A stretch of 64,000 bases of DNA from Galeruca laticollis (taxonomy: Eukaryota; Arthropoda; Insecta; Coleoptera; Chrysomelidae): positions 196,953,044 through 197,017,043 of the forward strand of contig OY998180.1 in assembly GCA_963921935.1 (NCBI GenBank), in the 5' to 3' direction. Each line of letters opens with the position of its first letter. Position 1 is the first letter of the stretch. The notes under the pieces are model-generated. The model was not told the origin of the DNA. It saw only the letters and a list, made by a program, of their open reading frames with translations, and did not search any database. This document shows positions 44,931 through 56,600 of this stretch, piece after piece. Made by a program: the position numbers and the translations under genes.

Positions 44931-46097
44931 TTAATTTTCTTTCCTATTCATCATCGACTTGAGGTGCTCAACTTCGGTGGAAAGTCGAACGATTTCTGAA
45001 TGCAGTCTGTGTTTTACAGTGGTATCACCATCTCCACTATCTTGCATATTTAATTGGGACTGTTTAAGAGTCTGAAGAGTAGCAGCAGCAGTTGCAGCGG
45101 CCGACCATTCAGCTCCAAGAGAAATTCCAGAGTCCCTTTCGTCACTAGAACCTTCACCATCCCAAGGAGGACTTGCGCGGGGTCCGGGCTCCTGCTTGAT
45201 ATTTTGAAGGGCAAGAAGTGCATTTGCAGCATCTTTATCGCCAAGGTGTGATTTGTGTCTTAATTTTAAAGGTAAACTATTGTTGGGTTCGTTTGTGGTT
45301 AAAGCAACTGGTGCACTTTCGTCTCCAGAATTACTTGAGACTTCAAATGGTGACTGTACTCTGGATCGAGACCGGGAGAGATTCAAGGCATTATTTGAGT
45401 CGTAATGTATACCTGCGTGGTAAGATAGTTGGTAATGTGAATGATGGTAATCTGGTTCTCTGTAAGCTGGTTCTAAATGTGTGGATGGGGGAGGATGGAG
45501 AACATTGTGAGGGTGTGGAATTTGTTGAGGCGGTGGAGAGCCCATTACAGGTTGATGTATAACAGGTGTAGGAATAGGACTTTGAGTGGTAAACATAAGT
45601 GGAGTAGGTGGGTGAGTAATTTTCTGCCTTTTTGATATACTGAGAACTTGTTCACTAGATGGTAAATTAGCCAAAACTTTTTCTACACAAACAACACTTT
45701 CTCCACAGATCCCATACTCTTCCTTAATAGCCTCTAACTGAGCTTTAAGAATAGCATTCTCTTTTGTTAATTCGACTACACGTTGTTCTAGAACCATATC
45801 ATTGAATCTCCTTTTTTCTCTAGATCTTTTTGCAGCCTCATTATTTCTTCTTCTCCGGTCCCAATAACTGTCATCCTTCTTGTTATCTGGAGTAAATTCT
45901 CGCTGTTTGCGCTGGGAGAACAACTCCTTGTGTTTGACAGACTGCATCCCGTAGGACGAATTGTAATCATCAACTGGAGTGGTTGAATTGGACAACATTT
46001 CACGTGTGTGCGTTGCCGGTAAATTTGAATTCAGATGTGGAATTTCACCATTTACAGGGGAACCACTTTGACCGCGGCCCACGAATTCGGCAACCAT
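44931..46097 (-). CDS. vri: Vrille, bZIP transcription repressor (NFIL3 family)
   Basis: 388 codons without introns. The basic region is residues 81-98 (RRRRNNEAAKRSREKRRF), preceded by KKDDSYWD and followed by a leucine zipper (about 101-127: MVLEQRVVELTKENAILKAQ ... LEAIKEEYGICGE), the hallmark of Vrille/NFIL3. A Pro/His-rich stretch (about 160-230), Ser-rich segments with ALNLSRSRSRVQSPFEVSSN, an Ala-rich run (about 340) and a C-terminal coiled coil (about 367-388) follow. In insects Vri binds D-box sites as a dimer and represses Clock, closing the second clock loop; it also acts in development after ecdysone. An acceptor (ctttttttgcag) lies 20 bp upstream of the ATG at 46118-46119, so an upstream non-coding exon is expected. 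It is shorter than Drosophila Vri (over 600 residues). No break is seen; a functional gene. Confidence 0.9.
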   Translation of the reverse strand: MVAEFVGRGQSGSPVNGEIPHLNSNLPATHTREMLSNSTTPVDDYNSSYGMQSVKHKELFSQRKQREFTPDNKKDDSYWDRRRRNNEAAKRSREKRRFNDMVLEQRVVELTKENAILKAQLEAIKEEYGICGESVVCVEKVLANLPSSEQVLSISKRQKITHPPTPLMFTTQSPIPTPVIHQPVMGSPPPQQIPHPHNVLHPPPSTHLEPAYREPDYHHSHYQLSYHAGIHYDSNNALNLSRSRSRVQSPFEVSSNSGDESAPVALTTNEPNNSLPLKLRHKSHLGDKDAANALLALQNIKQEPGPRASPPWDGEGSSDERDSGISLGAEWSAAATAAATLQTLKQSQLNMQDSGDGDTTVKHRLHSEIVRLSTEVEHLKSMMNRKEN

Positions 46098-46117
46098 TAT
46101 ATGCTGTTTTATTACAT
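46098..46117 (-). other. vri: Start of vrille exon 2, 5' UTR part
   Basis: 20 bp between the acceptor AG (46118-46119, with a pyrimidine tract above it) and the ATG. Confidence 0.6.
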
Positions 46118-46119
46118 CT

Positions 46120-48267
46120 GCAAAAAAAGAAAAAACATGGTCAATTAACTTGTTCTATTCTATAATTGATATTATAAAGTATAATTATGAGTTTATTCAC
46201 CCCAAAAACATTTTTTTAAATAAATAGATGTAGCAAATTTATAATTGGAATATTTTTTTCTTATTTTAAATGCACATTGTAGATGATCAGTGTTTTGAAT
46301 AATATTGTTAAGGATGAAATAGTGTTATAACAATTTATGTATGTATGGAAAAATGAGAATTGGTTTATACCACAATTATAGTGAAGTAGGACCTATTTTT
46401 TATATCAACCCTGTAGGCATAATTTATATATTGAGTGGGACGTTTTGCAAATATTTTATACTGAGTGTTATACTATTGTAATATAAAAACTGAATTTAAA
46501 AATATTCGTATTTAGATCATTTTAATAATTATTTTTGTTATTTTCTATATAACAAGAAGTTTATAAAAATATTTATTACAACTACTATTCTCCCGGAAAT
46601 TGGAAAAATATTTCTTAGAAAATGTAATTATTGCTTAAGCACCTCCAAAATACATGTAATAATAGACAATATGAATAAATTATCTGGCATGTTGTAATTT
46701 TTCAATAAATTGTCTGATAAATAATTTAAATTGCGCATATCTGATGAGACACGATTCGAAACAAAATTCGTCGCAAATTTTATATTAAATATAAATATAC
46801 CGTTGAACTAGATACTGAAAAACCTTAAAATCATGAAGAAACTGGGTCAAAGTCTCTTACATAATATTGTAGATCTATATTAAAACTCACGCTCAGATAT
46901 GTATTTGTCAACACTTATTTGTGTTCACAGAATATCATTAAACCAAAGTTGCCAACGCTTTGTTGCATTTTCAATTTGTTGTTAATAAAAATTAACTTTA
47001 TAGTCCAGGAAATAATTCATTGTTTAAATTCGCATAAAAGAATCATATAAATTTAATTTAAAGTAAAGAAAAATGTATAAATAATCGTTGGAAAATGCAC
47101 TTAGTGAGGATCATTAAAATATAACAATTCAAGAAAAGTTTCGCACTATTATTTGAATATTGTTGCTTGGACTATATCAATTCATGTACTTGATACATGT
47201 TGCTTTTATTGCGTAATCTATAATTCCACTTGGTTCCGTAAGAATGATCATATTCGAGAAACAAAAAGGTTGTGGACATACAATATCAATTAAAGCACAT
47301 AAAACTGTTGCACGAATTAATAACACTTGCGTTTGCATGGAACTGACCTTGCTAACTAGGTATATTTATTAACTTGTCAATATTGTTAATTTATAAGTTT
47401 TGGGTGGTTTAACAGTTGATTGTTATCGCGAAGTCAAAATGTAGGTACGACTTTCCGCAGATATAATCGTTATAGACAGATTATGATTAATCATCTTTTA
47501 ACAACAAAGGAAACTGGTGATACCGTTTTGTAAACAAGTCTGCAAAAATAATCATTTAAAAGTGTTATTGTCCTAGCAACAACCGTTTCCACAAAAACAA
47601 ACATAAACCGTCAGATAACAGAAATTACGTTACTATATGTAAAATTCTCAAAGTACAAATTCAATTTGGGATAAAAATTTTCAATATCGGAAAATATGTA
47701 CTAAGAATATATGGTTGGTAAGGTTTACTCGAAATTAATGACAAGGTAAAAATCGGATTTTCCTATTACCAAGTCGTAGTATGAATCATCGCGGTTAGTA
47801 AGAAAACAATGAAAATGCCTAGTAGTCGCTACTTGAATACAAAAAGGCCAGCGGGCAAGAATATAATAACAAGTTAAGTAAGATAACTAGGCTAGTAGAT
47901 TAGTTCAAGATTACAGTGCAATATTTAGTTCATCTATTATATAATAAGTTTGTTTAACATTAATAAAATGACGTGTTTTATAAAAATTCTTTTGTTCTTG
48001 TTAAGTAGTCGTACTTATCGAGGCCCAAATATTTATCTCGATTTAGCACTAAAAATAAACTAAAAGGGATTCGAAAAACTTATTATTATGATAAACACAC
48101 ATATTGCCTTACTCCCATAAACAGTGTAAAAGAGCGCAATAACTTGGAAAAACAAAACAAACACGTCACAATTTAAAAAAAAAAAATTGCAGTACACTGT
48201 CGCACAATCGCAAAAAATATTCACACTTAAATTTAATAATAATTTAAAAAAATAAACCGAAACTCAC
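46120..48267 (-). other. Likely first intron of vrille
   Basis: About 2.1 kb of AT-rich DNA with no transposon recognised, in contrast to the rest of the window. The proposed donor is GTGAGTTTCGG on the minus strand at about 48267; a weaker GTGAGTTTT-like site exists near 46889. Confidence 0.45.
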
Positions 48268-48480
48268 CAACTACACTTGTTGACGTGTTGAATAAATTTT
48301 GTGAAAAACTTGTAAAAAGTAATTTGAGCACTTAAACAATTAACAATGTCAACAATAATCACAAACAATGTGAGAATCACTTTACGCGTCCTAACTCAAT
48401 GAGGAATCGACAACGACTGAGCGGTAAACTCGAACGTTTCAAGTTAACTAGTCGGACTCGCACCTATTACGCGACTGCCA
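48268..48480 (-). other. Probable vrille first exon and promoter
   Basis: Upstream of the proposed donor lies a GC-richer, less repetitive stretch (to about 48560). I see no canonical E-box CACGTG here; the only nearby one is inside the coding exon (46003-46008). Transcription start not determined. Confidence 0.35.
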
Positions 48481-48851
48481 GAACCGCGTGGTGCTGTTGA
48501 TCATAGTCGCCGGTGGGGAAAGTCAGAGGACAACACCCTCAGTGACTCACCAATCAGAGCAGGGACAACTTTGGTATTACCAGGGATTCGCAATAGTTTT
48601 TCCTTTGTTCTCGTTAAAATGCGTCTCATTGTATTTGTTTATTATTGCGATTTTGTTGGATTTTGAAACCGTCTGATACGCATTTTCTCGAATTTTTTCA
48701 AATGTTCAGTTTATCTAAATAATACCTATTTTTCTAGCTATGTAAATGTATATAAAATCTACGTATACATTTCCTCGCCATCCTTTTGAATCATGTTTGT
48801 ACATTTGAATGAAACTGCGAAGTTGTTTTTTTGTAGTTAATTTGGTCCCAC

Positions 48852-48864
48852 TACCTCTAATATT
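48852..48864. repeat. 13-bp target-site duplication, left
   Basis: tacctctaatatt, identical to 49609-49621; brackets the palindromic PLE derivative. Confidence 0.8.
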
Positions 48865-48928
48865 AGTGTTTTTAAATGAAACTCAAGGTCTCTAGTTAAT
48901 TCCACAATATAATACAAGTTATTGAAAA

Positions 48929-48984
48929 TTCTAAAAAATTGACAATTGTTTCGATAAATCAATATCATCGTCAGAATGACAGAA
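48929..48984 (-). ncRNA. Candidate hammerhead ribozyme, left palindrome arm
   Basis: Same fold and same conserved boxes as 43717-43772, on the minus strand. Confidence 0.45.
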
Positions 48985-49442
48985 GTTACATTTCATTTTA
49001 TGCCTACCTGATGTTTAGTAGTTATATTTGGCTAGACCAAGAAGTAACCTAACTTGTGATTGGCTTAATATATGTTTATAGAAAAAAGAATATGTGATAT
49101 TACAAATATTGAAGCTTAGATATTATTAGCCCTATGGTGATATCCTGAATATCATTTTTCCAATTAAGATCAGTATAACTGTCTTCTTAAGTGATAATTG
49201 TAAAGATCAGCAGATATAGTTTTCCTGGTTTTCTATATCATTGCACAGTTATACTGATCTTAATTGGAAAAATGATATCCAGGATACCACCATAGGGCTA
49301 ATAATATCTAAGCTTCAATATTTGTAATATCACATCTTCTTTTTTCTATAAACATATATTAAGCCAATCACAAGTTAGGTTACTTCTTGGTCTAGCCAAA
49401 TATAACTACTAAACATCAGGTAGGCATAAAATGAAATGTAAC

Positions 49443-49498
49443 TTCTGTCATTCTGACGATGATATTGATTTATCGAAACAATTGTCAATTTTTTAGAA
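49443..49498 (+). ncRNA. Candidate hammerhead ribozyme, right palindrome arm
   Basis: CTGACGA at 49453-49459, GAA at 49475-49477, C17 at 49486; stems as in 43717-43772. Confidence 0.5.
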
Positions 49499-49608
49499 TT
49501 TTCAATAACTTGTATTATATTGTGGAATTAACTAGAGACCTTGAGATTCATTTAAAAACACTAATATGAGCATATTCCACGAAGTAAGGGTCGAGACAGT
49601 CAATTTCA

Positions 49609-49621
49609 TACCTCTAATATT
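49609..49621. repeat. 13-bp target-site duplication, right
   Basis: tacctctaatatt, partner of 48852-48864. Confidence 0.8.
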
Positions 49622-49878
49622 GTTATTATTCACTTTGTTTGCCATCTTCCAAACTTTTAGTTGTGGATGACAACGCATGCCACAAAATATGTTAAGATTC
49701 ATGTTACCTACAATAATAACCATCCAAATTCGACTTAGTAGTATATTTTTTATTTAAAATATGGTGGATAATCTTGATAACTTTGATTTTGTAAAGTATG
49801 TAACAATAGGAAATCTTTTTGTGCATAATTTAACACTCAAACAAGTTGTTTAATACTTTCTAGTACAAGTGAAACAAA

Positions 49879-50346
49879 TTATTTTGATGTATACCGTTTC
49901 TTTTCTTTCTCATATCCTTTTGCCTTTATAGGCGTCGGATTGGAGTTCTTCCTGTACCCATTTTTTCCATTCTCCTTGGCCAATGTTTTTCCTTTACACC
50001 CTTTTCTTGATTTTCCTATTTCCATAACTTTTCTCGCTATTCTATTTTCCTTCATTCTTACTAGATGGTCAAACCATTTCAATTGTTTTTTTTTAATATT
50101 TGTTATTATTGGCTCTTGATTAGTTATGTTCCGTACTTTGTCCCATTTTGTTTTATCTGCTATTTTCTTTAAATGTTTCATTTCCATTGCATTTATTTTT
50201 GTTTCCTGCGTTTTCTGCAGTACCCAGTTTTTGCTAGCATAAGTTATAGTTGGAACTGTAATTTGTTGTTTTATTTGCCTCGTTATAATACTTCCTAGGT
50301 AATTACATGTTGTTACTCTTCCTAATGTTGTATGATTACATTTCAA
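49879..50346 (-). pseudogene. RTE/BovB-like non-LTR ORF2 C-terminus
   Basis: Open 155 codons: TTCNYLGSIITRQ, TITYASKNWVLQKTQETKIN, MKHLKKIADKTKWDKVRN, QLKWFDHLVRMKENRIARKV, then a Lys-rich KSRKGCKGKTLAKENGKNG. This is the familiar RT tail (YLG; YG.E.W; R.L..I; W.GHV.RM) of RTE-type elements. It lacks the RT catalytic region and is a 5'-truncated copy. Confidence 0.7.
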
Positions 50347-50657
50347 TTACTTGTTAGTACTCTCGTCTCGCTGTTTTTCATTTACTATCATTACTTAAGT
50401 TTTTTCTCTATTTACTGTCATTTTCATATTTTCTATTTCTCTTGCCAATAAGGTAATTTGTTTCTGCATTTTGTTTCTCGATTTTTTGATTTTGTCATAA
50501 GTACAAGTATACCCAAAACATTTAAAATGAGTGTTATTAAAAGGGTTAGCCTAGTATTTTGTGATCAGAGAAATAGCTAATTGACCAGCAAATCATGCAA
50601 ATATGCATGCCGATCTAACTTAACCTAACCGATCAAATACACTGCCTAATAGACATG

Positions 50658-51523
50658 TTACTTTTCCGCCCAACCAAAGATGCAAGCAAAGTATTGGTGT
50701 ACTCCAAAAAAAGTTAAAGTTTTTTAGTTATTTTTTCGTTTTTCCGCGAGAAAACCACGAAAAACGATTCAGCCTCCGGAGTGCATACAAGTGATCAATT
50801 TTATAATTGAATATTGTCAGGACATCTCACAGATGAAACCTATTGATTCTCAACTCACCATAGCCAATACAACGGGTGTAATGGTACTTGAAGTACCTCA
50901 TTTTTGGAAAATTTTCGGTTTGTTAGCACGATACAGCCTTCGAAGTACTTACAAGTGACCAATTTTATGACTGGGTATTATGCAGAAAATCTCACAGATA
51001 AACCCTATTAATTTTCAGCTCACCAGAGCCAGTACAACGGGTCCTATAAATCCAGATATTCTTCATTTTTGGTTATTTATGATAGTTTTTGGTAACTTTT
51101 TAAATTTTTGGTAATTTCTGGTAATTTTTGGTAGTTTTTTCAATTTTTGGTAATTTTTGGTAATTTTTGGTAATTTTTGGCAATTTTTGGTCATTTTTGG
51201 TGATTTTTAGTAATTTTTGGTAATTTTTGGTAATGTTTAGTTATTTTTGCTAATTTTTAGAGAAATTTCGGTTTGTTAGTACGATACAGCCTTCGGAGTG
51301 TATACAAGTGACCAATTTTATGATTGGGTATTCTTAAGGGCGTCTCATAGATGAACTCTATTGATTTTCAGATCATCAGTACCAGTACAACGGGTCCTGT
51401 AAATCCAGATATAACAAATTTTTAGTAATTATTGGAGAAATTTTGGTTTGTTAGCACGATACAGCCTCCGGAGTGCATACGTACGGAATAGTTAGTTTTC
51501 ATCCTTAAAACCCTATATTTTTC
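50658..51523 (+). repeat. Satellite-carrying interspersed element, copy 3
   Basis: Start TTACTTTTCCGCCCAACC, end gtacggaatagttagtttt. Shorter leader; about three satellite units, with a 10-bp minisatellite expanded inside one. Confidence 0.75.
51062..51250 (+). repeat. 10-bp minisatellite, (TTTTTGGTAA)n
   Basis: About 18 imperfect copies of ttttt-ggtaa, evidently grown from the sequence catttttggttatttttgg normally present once per satellite unit. Confidence 0.85.
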
Positions 51524-53085
51524 AAGCATTATCGAATTTTAGCGCTAAAACCAGTTTGTAGTAAGATTTAGTAAAATTTAAAATTATGGTGATGTCTTTT
51601 GTCCAAATTACGAAATTTTAGTGTATTGATAGATTTAGTTGACAGTTTTACCGAGTTTCAAGGTAGACATAATCAGTTTATTCATTTCACACTATTTTTC
51701 TATATTTCATATAGAATAACTGATATTCTATCAATTGTACCAATAAATATATTTTAAGAAATGTCTATTGTACTTAAACTTAAAATACTGCGTTTTATTC
51801 GCCAGTAAACAAATTTCTTGTGTAACCACTTGAAATTGCGTCACAAATGCGAATTACGCACCAGATAACAGTGTTGTGTAAACTCAGTTCTTTGACCTGA
51901 CAACGGAATAAACTATTGCTGTCCCCTCGTATAAAGATGGTATTGTCCATCAAAACTGTCAATGGCAAAAATATTGCGTCATAAGAATTTGGAATTACAG
52001 TATATAAACTTACTGAAGAGAAATAAACAACAGACTGAAACCAATTGTGGCATTTAATAATGTTTTTCGTAGAACAAGTTAATTAAAATTAGAATGAATC
52101 AGAAATTACATATCCTTTTTATGTTTTTAAAAAAATGATCAACGTAATTTTATGTATGGGATTGCGAAATGTTATGTAATACGATTTTATACAATTGTGC
52201 AGAATTCAAAACGTAAGGAATCACTTGGAAACTGGAAAAATCAGCCACGCAAATACAAAGAAGCCTGACTAAAAGCAAACATCTATAGAAGGAAATTGTT
52301 GAAAGGGAGATTATGATGTAAAGCTGTAATGTATTTTTAGGTCTAAATCAATAACCCTAAAGTACATGTTTTAACTCATAACTGAATATATGAAAACTAA
52401 GAAATTTGATGTTTTAAAGGCAACATAATATTGGAAACAATTCATTCATGTGCGCGATCTCTGTCTATAATTATTTTAAAAACATAATTTTAATATAGAA
52501 ATGAAAGTATTTAAATATTTGGAATGATTTGAAACATTATTGGCTTGTCGGTTAATGTCAGTAACCGGTAGTAGCGTAAATTTGGGTTACATAAAAATAG
52601 GCGAACATTGCTTTTAACAAAAATGTTCAGGTAATGTTGCGGGGTCAGTAAACTTCTGCCTTAAGATGATAATAAATGAGAAATAATCTGCCAGAAAAAT
52701 AATGTGGGAGTTTGATTATTGTGCGTTTAGATAATAATTGAATGTGGATAAAATTATTTTAAACGTTCCAACAAAACGTGATATTTAATTCACATTATGT
52801 ATTTTTTCGTTGTTTGTATTGCAATGCTTAATGCTTTACAAATTATTCCTAATATCTTTGACGATACCCCATAATTACAGTAATCAAAATTCAGAGAAAA
52901 TGAACATAAGCAAAACTTTCTAACCCGAAATTTTATACCTGACTTCTACTTAGGTCTTAAAGAAGAAATTAACAAATATTAAAATTTTCCAAAAAATACA
53001 TTGTAAATTTGACAGACTATAATCCTTTGTACGTAAAATAGGTAGGTAAAGATATTGTTTAATGTGCATAATGTACCTTGTGACG
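51524..53085. other. Unassigned sequence
   Basis: No gene or element recognised in 1.5 kb of AT-rich DNA. Confidence 0.3.
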
Positions 53086-53176
53086 ATTTTGTTGTAACTG
53101 TACTTCCGCTTTATACAGTAGGCACTCGTATAACTCTTCAAGGGCATCGTATTTCTGCTTTATTTTTTCCAATTCT
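53082..53176 (-). CDS. Candidate coiled-coil coding exon
   Basis: Minus strand: ELEKIKQKYDALEELYECLL then YKAEVQLQQNRHK, ending in AAG|GTACAT, a fair splice donor. Upstream, ctaatttttgaag could serve as an acceptor, with tttttctag a little further away giving in-frame stops. The heptad-like charge pattern in AT-rich surroundings is unlike chance. I do not recognise the protein and found no partner exon, so it may be a fragment of a gene with distant exons or chance. Confidence 0.3.
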
Positions 53177-53439
53177 TCAAAAATTAGGATTTTAGTTATT
53201 AATGTTTACTAGAAAAAGTACCTAACGTGAAAAATGTTGATAAAAGTCTTCTTATCAAGGTTATACACTGACCGTCACAAAACTACACTAATGAACATAA
53301 AATAAGCAAAAATTATAAACAAAACAATAAAAAATTTCAGAAAAATATTTATAAAAATGCAAGTTTTAATGAGTTAGTAGCTCGTATAGTATAACGCGTC
53401 CGTAGTAACATCGACTCAACCAAATTGAGTATCAAGGAT

Positions 53440-53860
53440 ACTATTGTTCCTGAAAAACAACAAAGAACTCGGCTAAGATGGCTACGGCACGGATGCCAGC
53501 TCTAACTTGTCTTCCTATCATATCCAGAACGTGCTCGATAGGAATTCCTGGGTGCCACACTATTAGGTTGATACCGGTATTCTGTAACAATCCTGGTGTT
53601 GTGTTTTCTCTCATCATTCCTTAGCTCCATGAATGGTGAATCAGGTACCACATGATCTTGAAGAATCTCTTCAATGTATATATGCGCGTTCATATCCTCC
53701 TATTAATCAACCGAAGGTGGGTACGTCCGTTTGCAGAAATACTTCCCACACCACCGTTGAATGATAACCTGGAAAGATGTTGCATTCAGAATATCGTTCA
53801 CCAGCACCAGGAATTTAATCCCTGATGAACATAATGATTTTTATGAATAAAAATAAAAAA
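53440..53860 (-). pseudogene. Tc1-like transposase remnant
   Basis: The minus strand reads MNAHIYIEEILQDHVVPDSP, then in another frame a stretch matching the end of Tc1 transposases (PGIPIEHVLDMIGRQVRAGI for the usual SPDLNPIEHVWDMLGRR), over about 53693-53460. Upstream VLVNDILNATSFQVIIQRWC (about 53800) corresponds to the part before it. Several frameshifts. Confidence 0.6.
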
Positions 53861-54419
53861 ATTGTGTTTCAAAATATTAATATTAAAGAACCATTTTTTT
53901 AAAACCATTACTTATCATGTTCTTTCATATTATGAAAATAAAATTTATTAAATTTTGATTTATTTATTAAACAAACAATTTGTTGTAAGCAAATGAATTT
54001 TTGCACAATTTTTTTTAAATACTACAAAATATTATGGAAACAACCAAACGTCTATTCTTATGTGAATAGTTTTTTTTTTGATTTTTTGTAACATATACTC
54101 TTGAACCCTTTCTTTCCGGTTTTCGTCATTGTTATTAAATTAACTCATAAACTATTGAAAATACGATAAGAACGATTCAAAACTTTTTTGTTCTTCGTTA
54201 ATTGTTGTACAAATTGAGCCTTGAATCTGACATTCAAATAGCAGTCTTCAGTATTTCAGTTTTCAGTCGACAGTCAAACAGTACAACAACAAGTTTAATT
54301 TTTGTGTTTTATGTCTGTGAGGTTTTACACTGAAGTTATTTATTTTGAAGAAATGGATACATATGTGAATTGTTTTATTTGTGATAAGCCATTGGAGCTT
54401 CACCGGTCGTTGTATTGAA
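53861..54419. other. Unassigned AT-rich sequence
   Basis: Nothing recognised. Confidence 0.3.
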
Positions 54420-55307
54420 GGATCTTTACAATTATTACTTAAGACTTAAGACAATTTAAAAGTGGAGAACTCTCTAGATTTATCTGTTCATTGACGTGAC
54501 GACTTCATATTGTGGGTCTCTTAAGCGTCTTCTAATTTCTAATTCTTCAAGGAAATCTCGTTCTTGTTTCTTATCACAAATATGTAGTACTTCTAGTTCA
54601 GTGTTAGGTATCAATGAATGTTTGGTGTCAATTAGATGTTTTTCGTAGTGGGATTTCTCTGATTCTTTTAATCTGTATGCTGTTACATTCAAAAAAATTT
54701 GTTTCTGAACTATCCTTAATAATGTTTGCCAAAATTGGTGATATAGGGCTTCCATTGGTAATCCTTCATTTTCAATATATACCTCACAGTCAAAAGTAGA
54801 ATAATTCTGATTAATACATACGTAAAATAAATTAAGTAAATCTGATATTTCCCTGGACTAATATTTTTATCTTCTACTAATTTTCTTACAAATGTTAGAA
54901 ATTCTTTTGGAGTAATTTTAGTGAACATATTGTTAACATCAAATGAAATAAGTTTAGAGTTATCTTGTAAGTTGAATGTTTTTAATATTTTGATTAGTTT
55001 TATTGAATTTTTAATTGAGTATTTAGATATTATATCCGTAAGTATTAAGTATATTGTTAAGTTTTTAGCTACTACAGGTAAAAATCTTTTATGTAATTTA
55101 ACGGTTCCTCACAATTGTGGAGATTAAGGATTTTTATTTATGATGCATTTCTTTTCATAATCACTTAAAAGATAATTAGAATTATTAACAATCTTTTTTA
55201 CATTATTAGAAAACTTTTTTATTGGGTCTGCTCTAAGAATTCGTACATTCTATAAAATTATTTACTTTGTATTTATAATCTTCAGTTTTCAATATATCGC
55301 CATATTT

Positions 55308-56190
55308 ATGGACAGATTACAAAGAAAAATCTTTGAATGTAACATTTCAAAAAATATCATATTTTGGTATAGATATGGAGATGACATATTAGCTTGTTTT
55401 ATAGATAGTGAACGACAATTAGATATATTTTTCAACCATATTAATAATTTACACCCACAAACTAAATTTGTGATGTACTTGATTATTCAATTTACAGAAA
55501 ACCAACTTACACTATTCCATATAATTCCAATTATCACATGTCACATAAATTAGCAGCACGTTCTTTACGGATCGCAACGTAAAGTGTGGAAAGTCATTAA
55601 AGGCAGAAAAAACCAATCAATGAATATAAAAATCTTAATAAGATAGAAGGAGAAAAATGGACAGCTTATATTAGAGAACTTACATATAATTCAATGACAC
55701 ATAGAGCATTTTCAGTTTCTATGAACACATTACATATAATAAATAAATGACTTAATAAAAAGAGGAAAAAGTGGGATTACAACTAAAGAAATAAAATATT
55801 ACAAAACCATCACATATGCTAATAATATTATAGAGATAATATCTTTCTTTTAAAACAGAAAGTAACGTTAGTACAAAATTGTTAAATGTAAAAACAAAAA
55901 TATCCCCATTAAAGAAGTCTGGTACATATAAACTTAAATGTCCAGAATGTAATGATATCTATTTGGGTCAAAGCCTGAGAAATTTTGAAATCCGATACAG
56001 TGAACACTTACGAGCATACAGATTAAAACAACCAGATAAATCCCACTACGCAAAACATCTACTTGACACCAATCATTCATTGACACCTAACACAAAACTA
56101 GAAGTTCTGCATATTTGTGAAAAGAAACAAGAACTGGATTTCCTTGAAGAATTGGAAATTAGAAGACATTTAAGAAACCCACAATATTAA
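55308..56190 (+). pseudogene. PLE RT C-terminal part and GIY-YIG endonuclease
   Basis: RT catalytic segment NIIFWYRYGDDILACFIDSE (about 55350-55415, DD intact) and ERQLDIFFNHINNLHPQTKF. After a break and a foreign insertion (55565-55685), 55879-56190 holds the GIY-YIG domain: KKSGTYKLKCPECNDIYLGQ, LRNFEIRYSEHLRAYRL, ELDFLEELEIRRHLRNPQY. Frameshifts and stops lie between. Confidence 0.75.
55565..55685 (+). mobile_element. Short non-LTR RT-linker fragment inside the PLE
   Basis: About 120 bp reading QRKVWKVIKGRKNQSMNIKI and KIEGEKWTAYIREL, which resembles the linker ahead of the RT in I/R1-type ORF2. PLE sequence resumes on both sides. Confidence 0.4.
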
Positions 56191-56600
56191 GTCGTCAATG
56201 AACCGATAAATACAGGGAGTTGTCCACTATTGAACTGTCTTCTTAAGTAATAATTGTAAAGATCAGCAGATATAGTTTTCCTGGTTTCCTATATCATTGC
56301 ACAGTTATACTGATCTTAAATGGGAAAAAGATACCAATAGGGCTAAGCTAATAATATCTAAGCTTTGTTTGTAATATCATATCTTCTTCTTTTTTCTATT
56401 CATATATATTAAGTCAATCACACAAGGTAGGTTACTTCTTGATCTAGCCAAAAATAATTATTAAACATCAGGTAGGCATGACATGAATTGTAGCTTCTGT
56501 CATTCTGACGAGCATAGTAATTGTCAATTTAGTAGCACATTTACCATTTTTCCAATATATTGTGGAATTATTTATAAATAGTTAGTTTCATTTAAAGAAG

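Larger units (their letters stand above)
48865..49608. mobile_element. Palindromic non-coding PLE derivative
   Basis: 744 bp made of two inverted PLE 3' arms: about 48865-49189 (minus sense) and about 49251-49608 (plus sense), nearly identical over more than 300 bp, around a central non-duplicated segment (tcttcttaagtgataattg onward, about 49190-49250). No coding sequence apart from none of the GIY-YIG. The right arm is complete to gtcgagacagtcaatttc; the left arm lacks the last 40 or so bases. It is flanked by a perfect 13-bp duplication, so it inserted as a unit. It lies about 300 bp upstream of the presumed vrille promoter. Confidence 0.8.
54420..56600. mobile_element. Penelope-like element with inverted arms (family 1, copy B)
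   Basis: Left part on the minus strand: GIY-YIG C-terminus (about 54690-54480: RLKESEKSHYEKHLIDTKHS; FLEELEIRRRLRDPQYEVV) followed by RT N-terminal sequence (54928-54716, MFTKITPKEFLTFVRKLVED, and broken sequence to about 55290). Right part on the plus strand: RT palm to GIY-YIG (55308-56190) and the 3' arm to about 56600. The 3' coding end is therefore present twice, inverted, as in copy A. The box corresponding to the hammerhead is decayed here (ctgacgagcatag at about 56506). Confidence 0.7.

Noticed and set aside
45218..45562. Plus-strand open stretch across vrille
   Set aside because: Shadow of the vri coding exon.
56500..56540. Hammerhead box in PLE copy B
   Set aside because: CTGACGA is followed by a deletion of stem II and of the GAAA box, so no fold can form.
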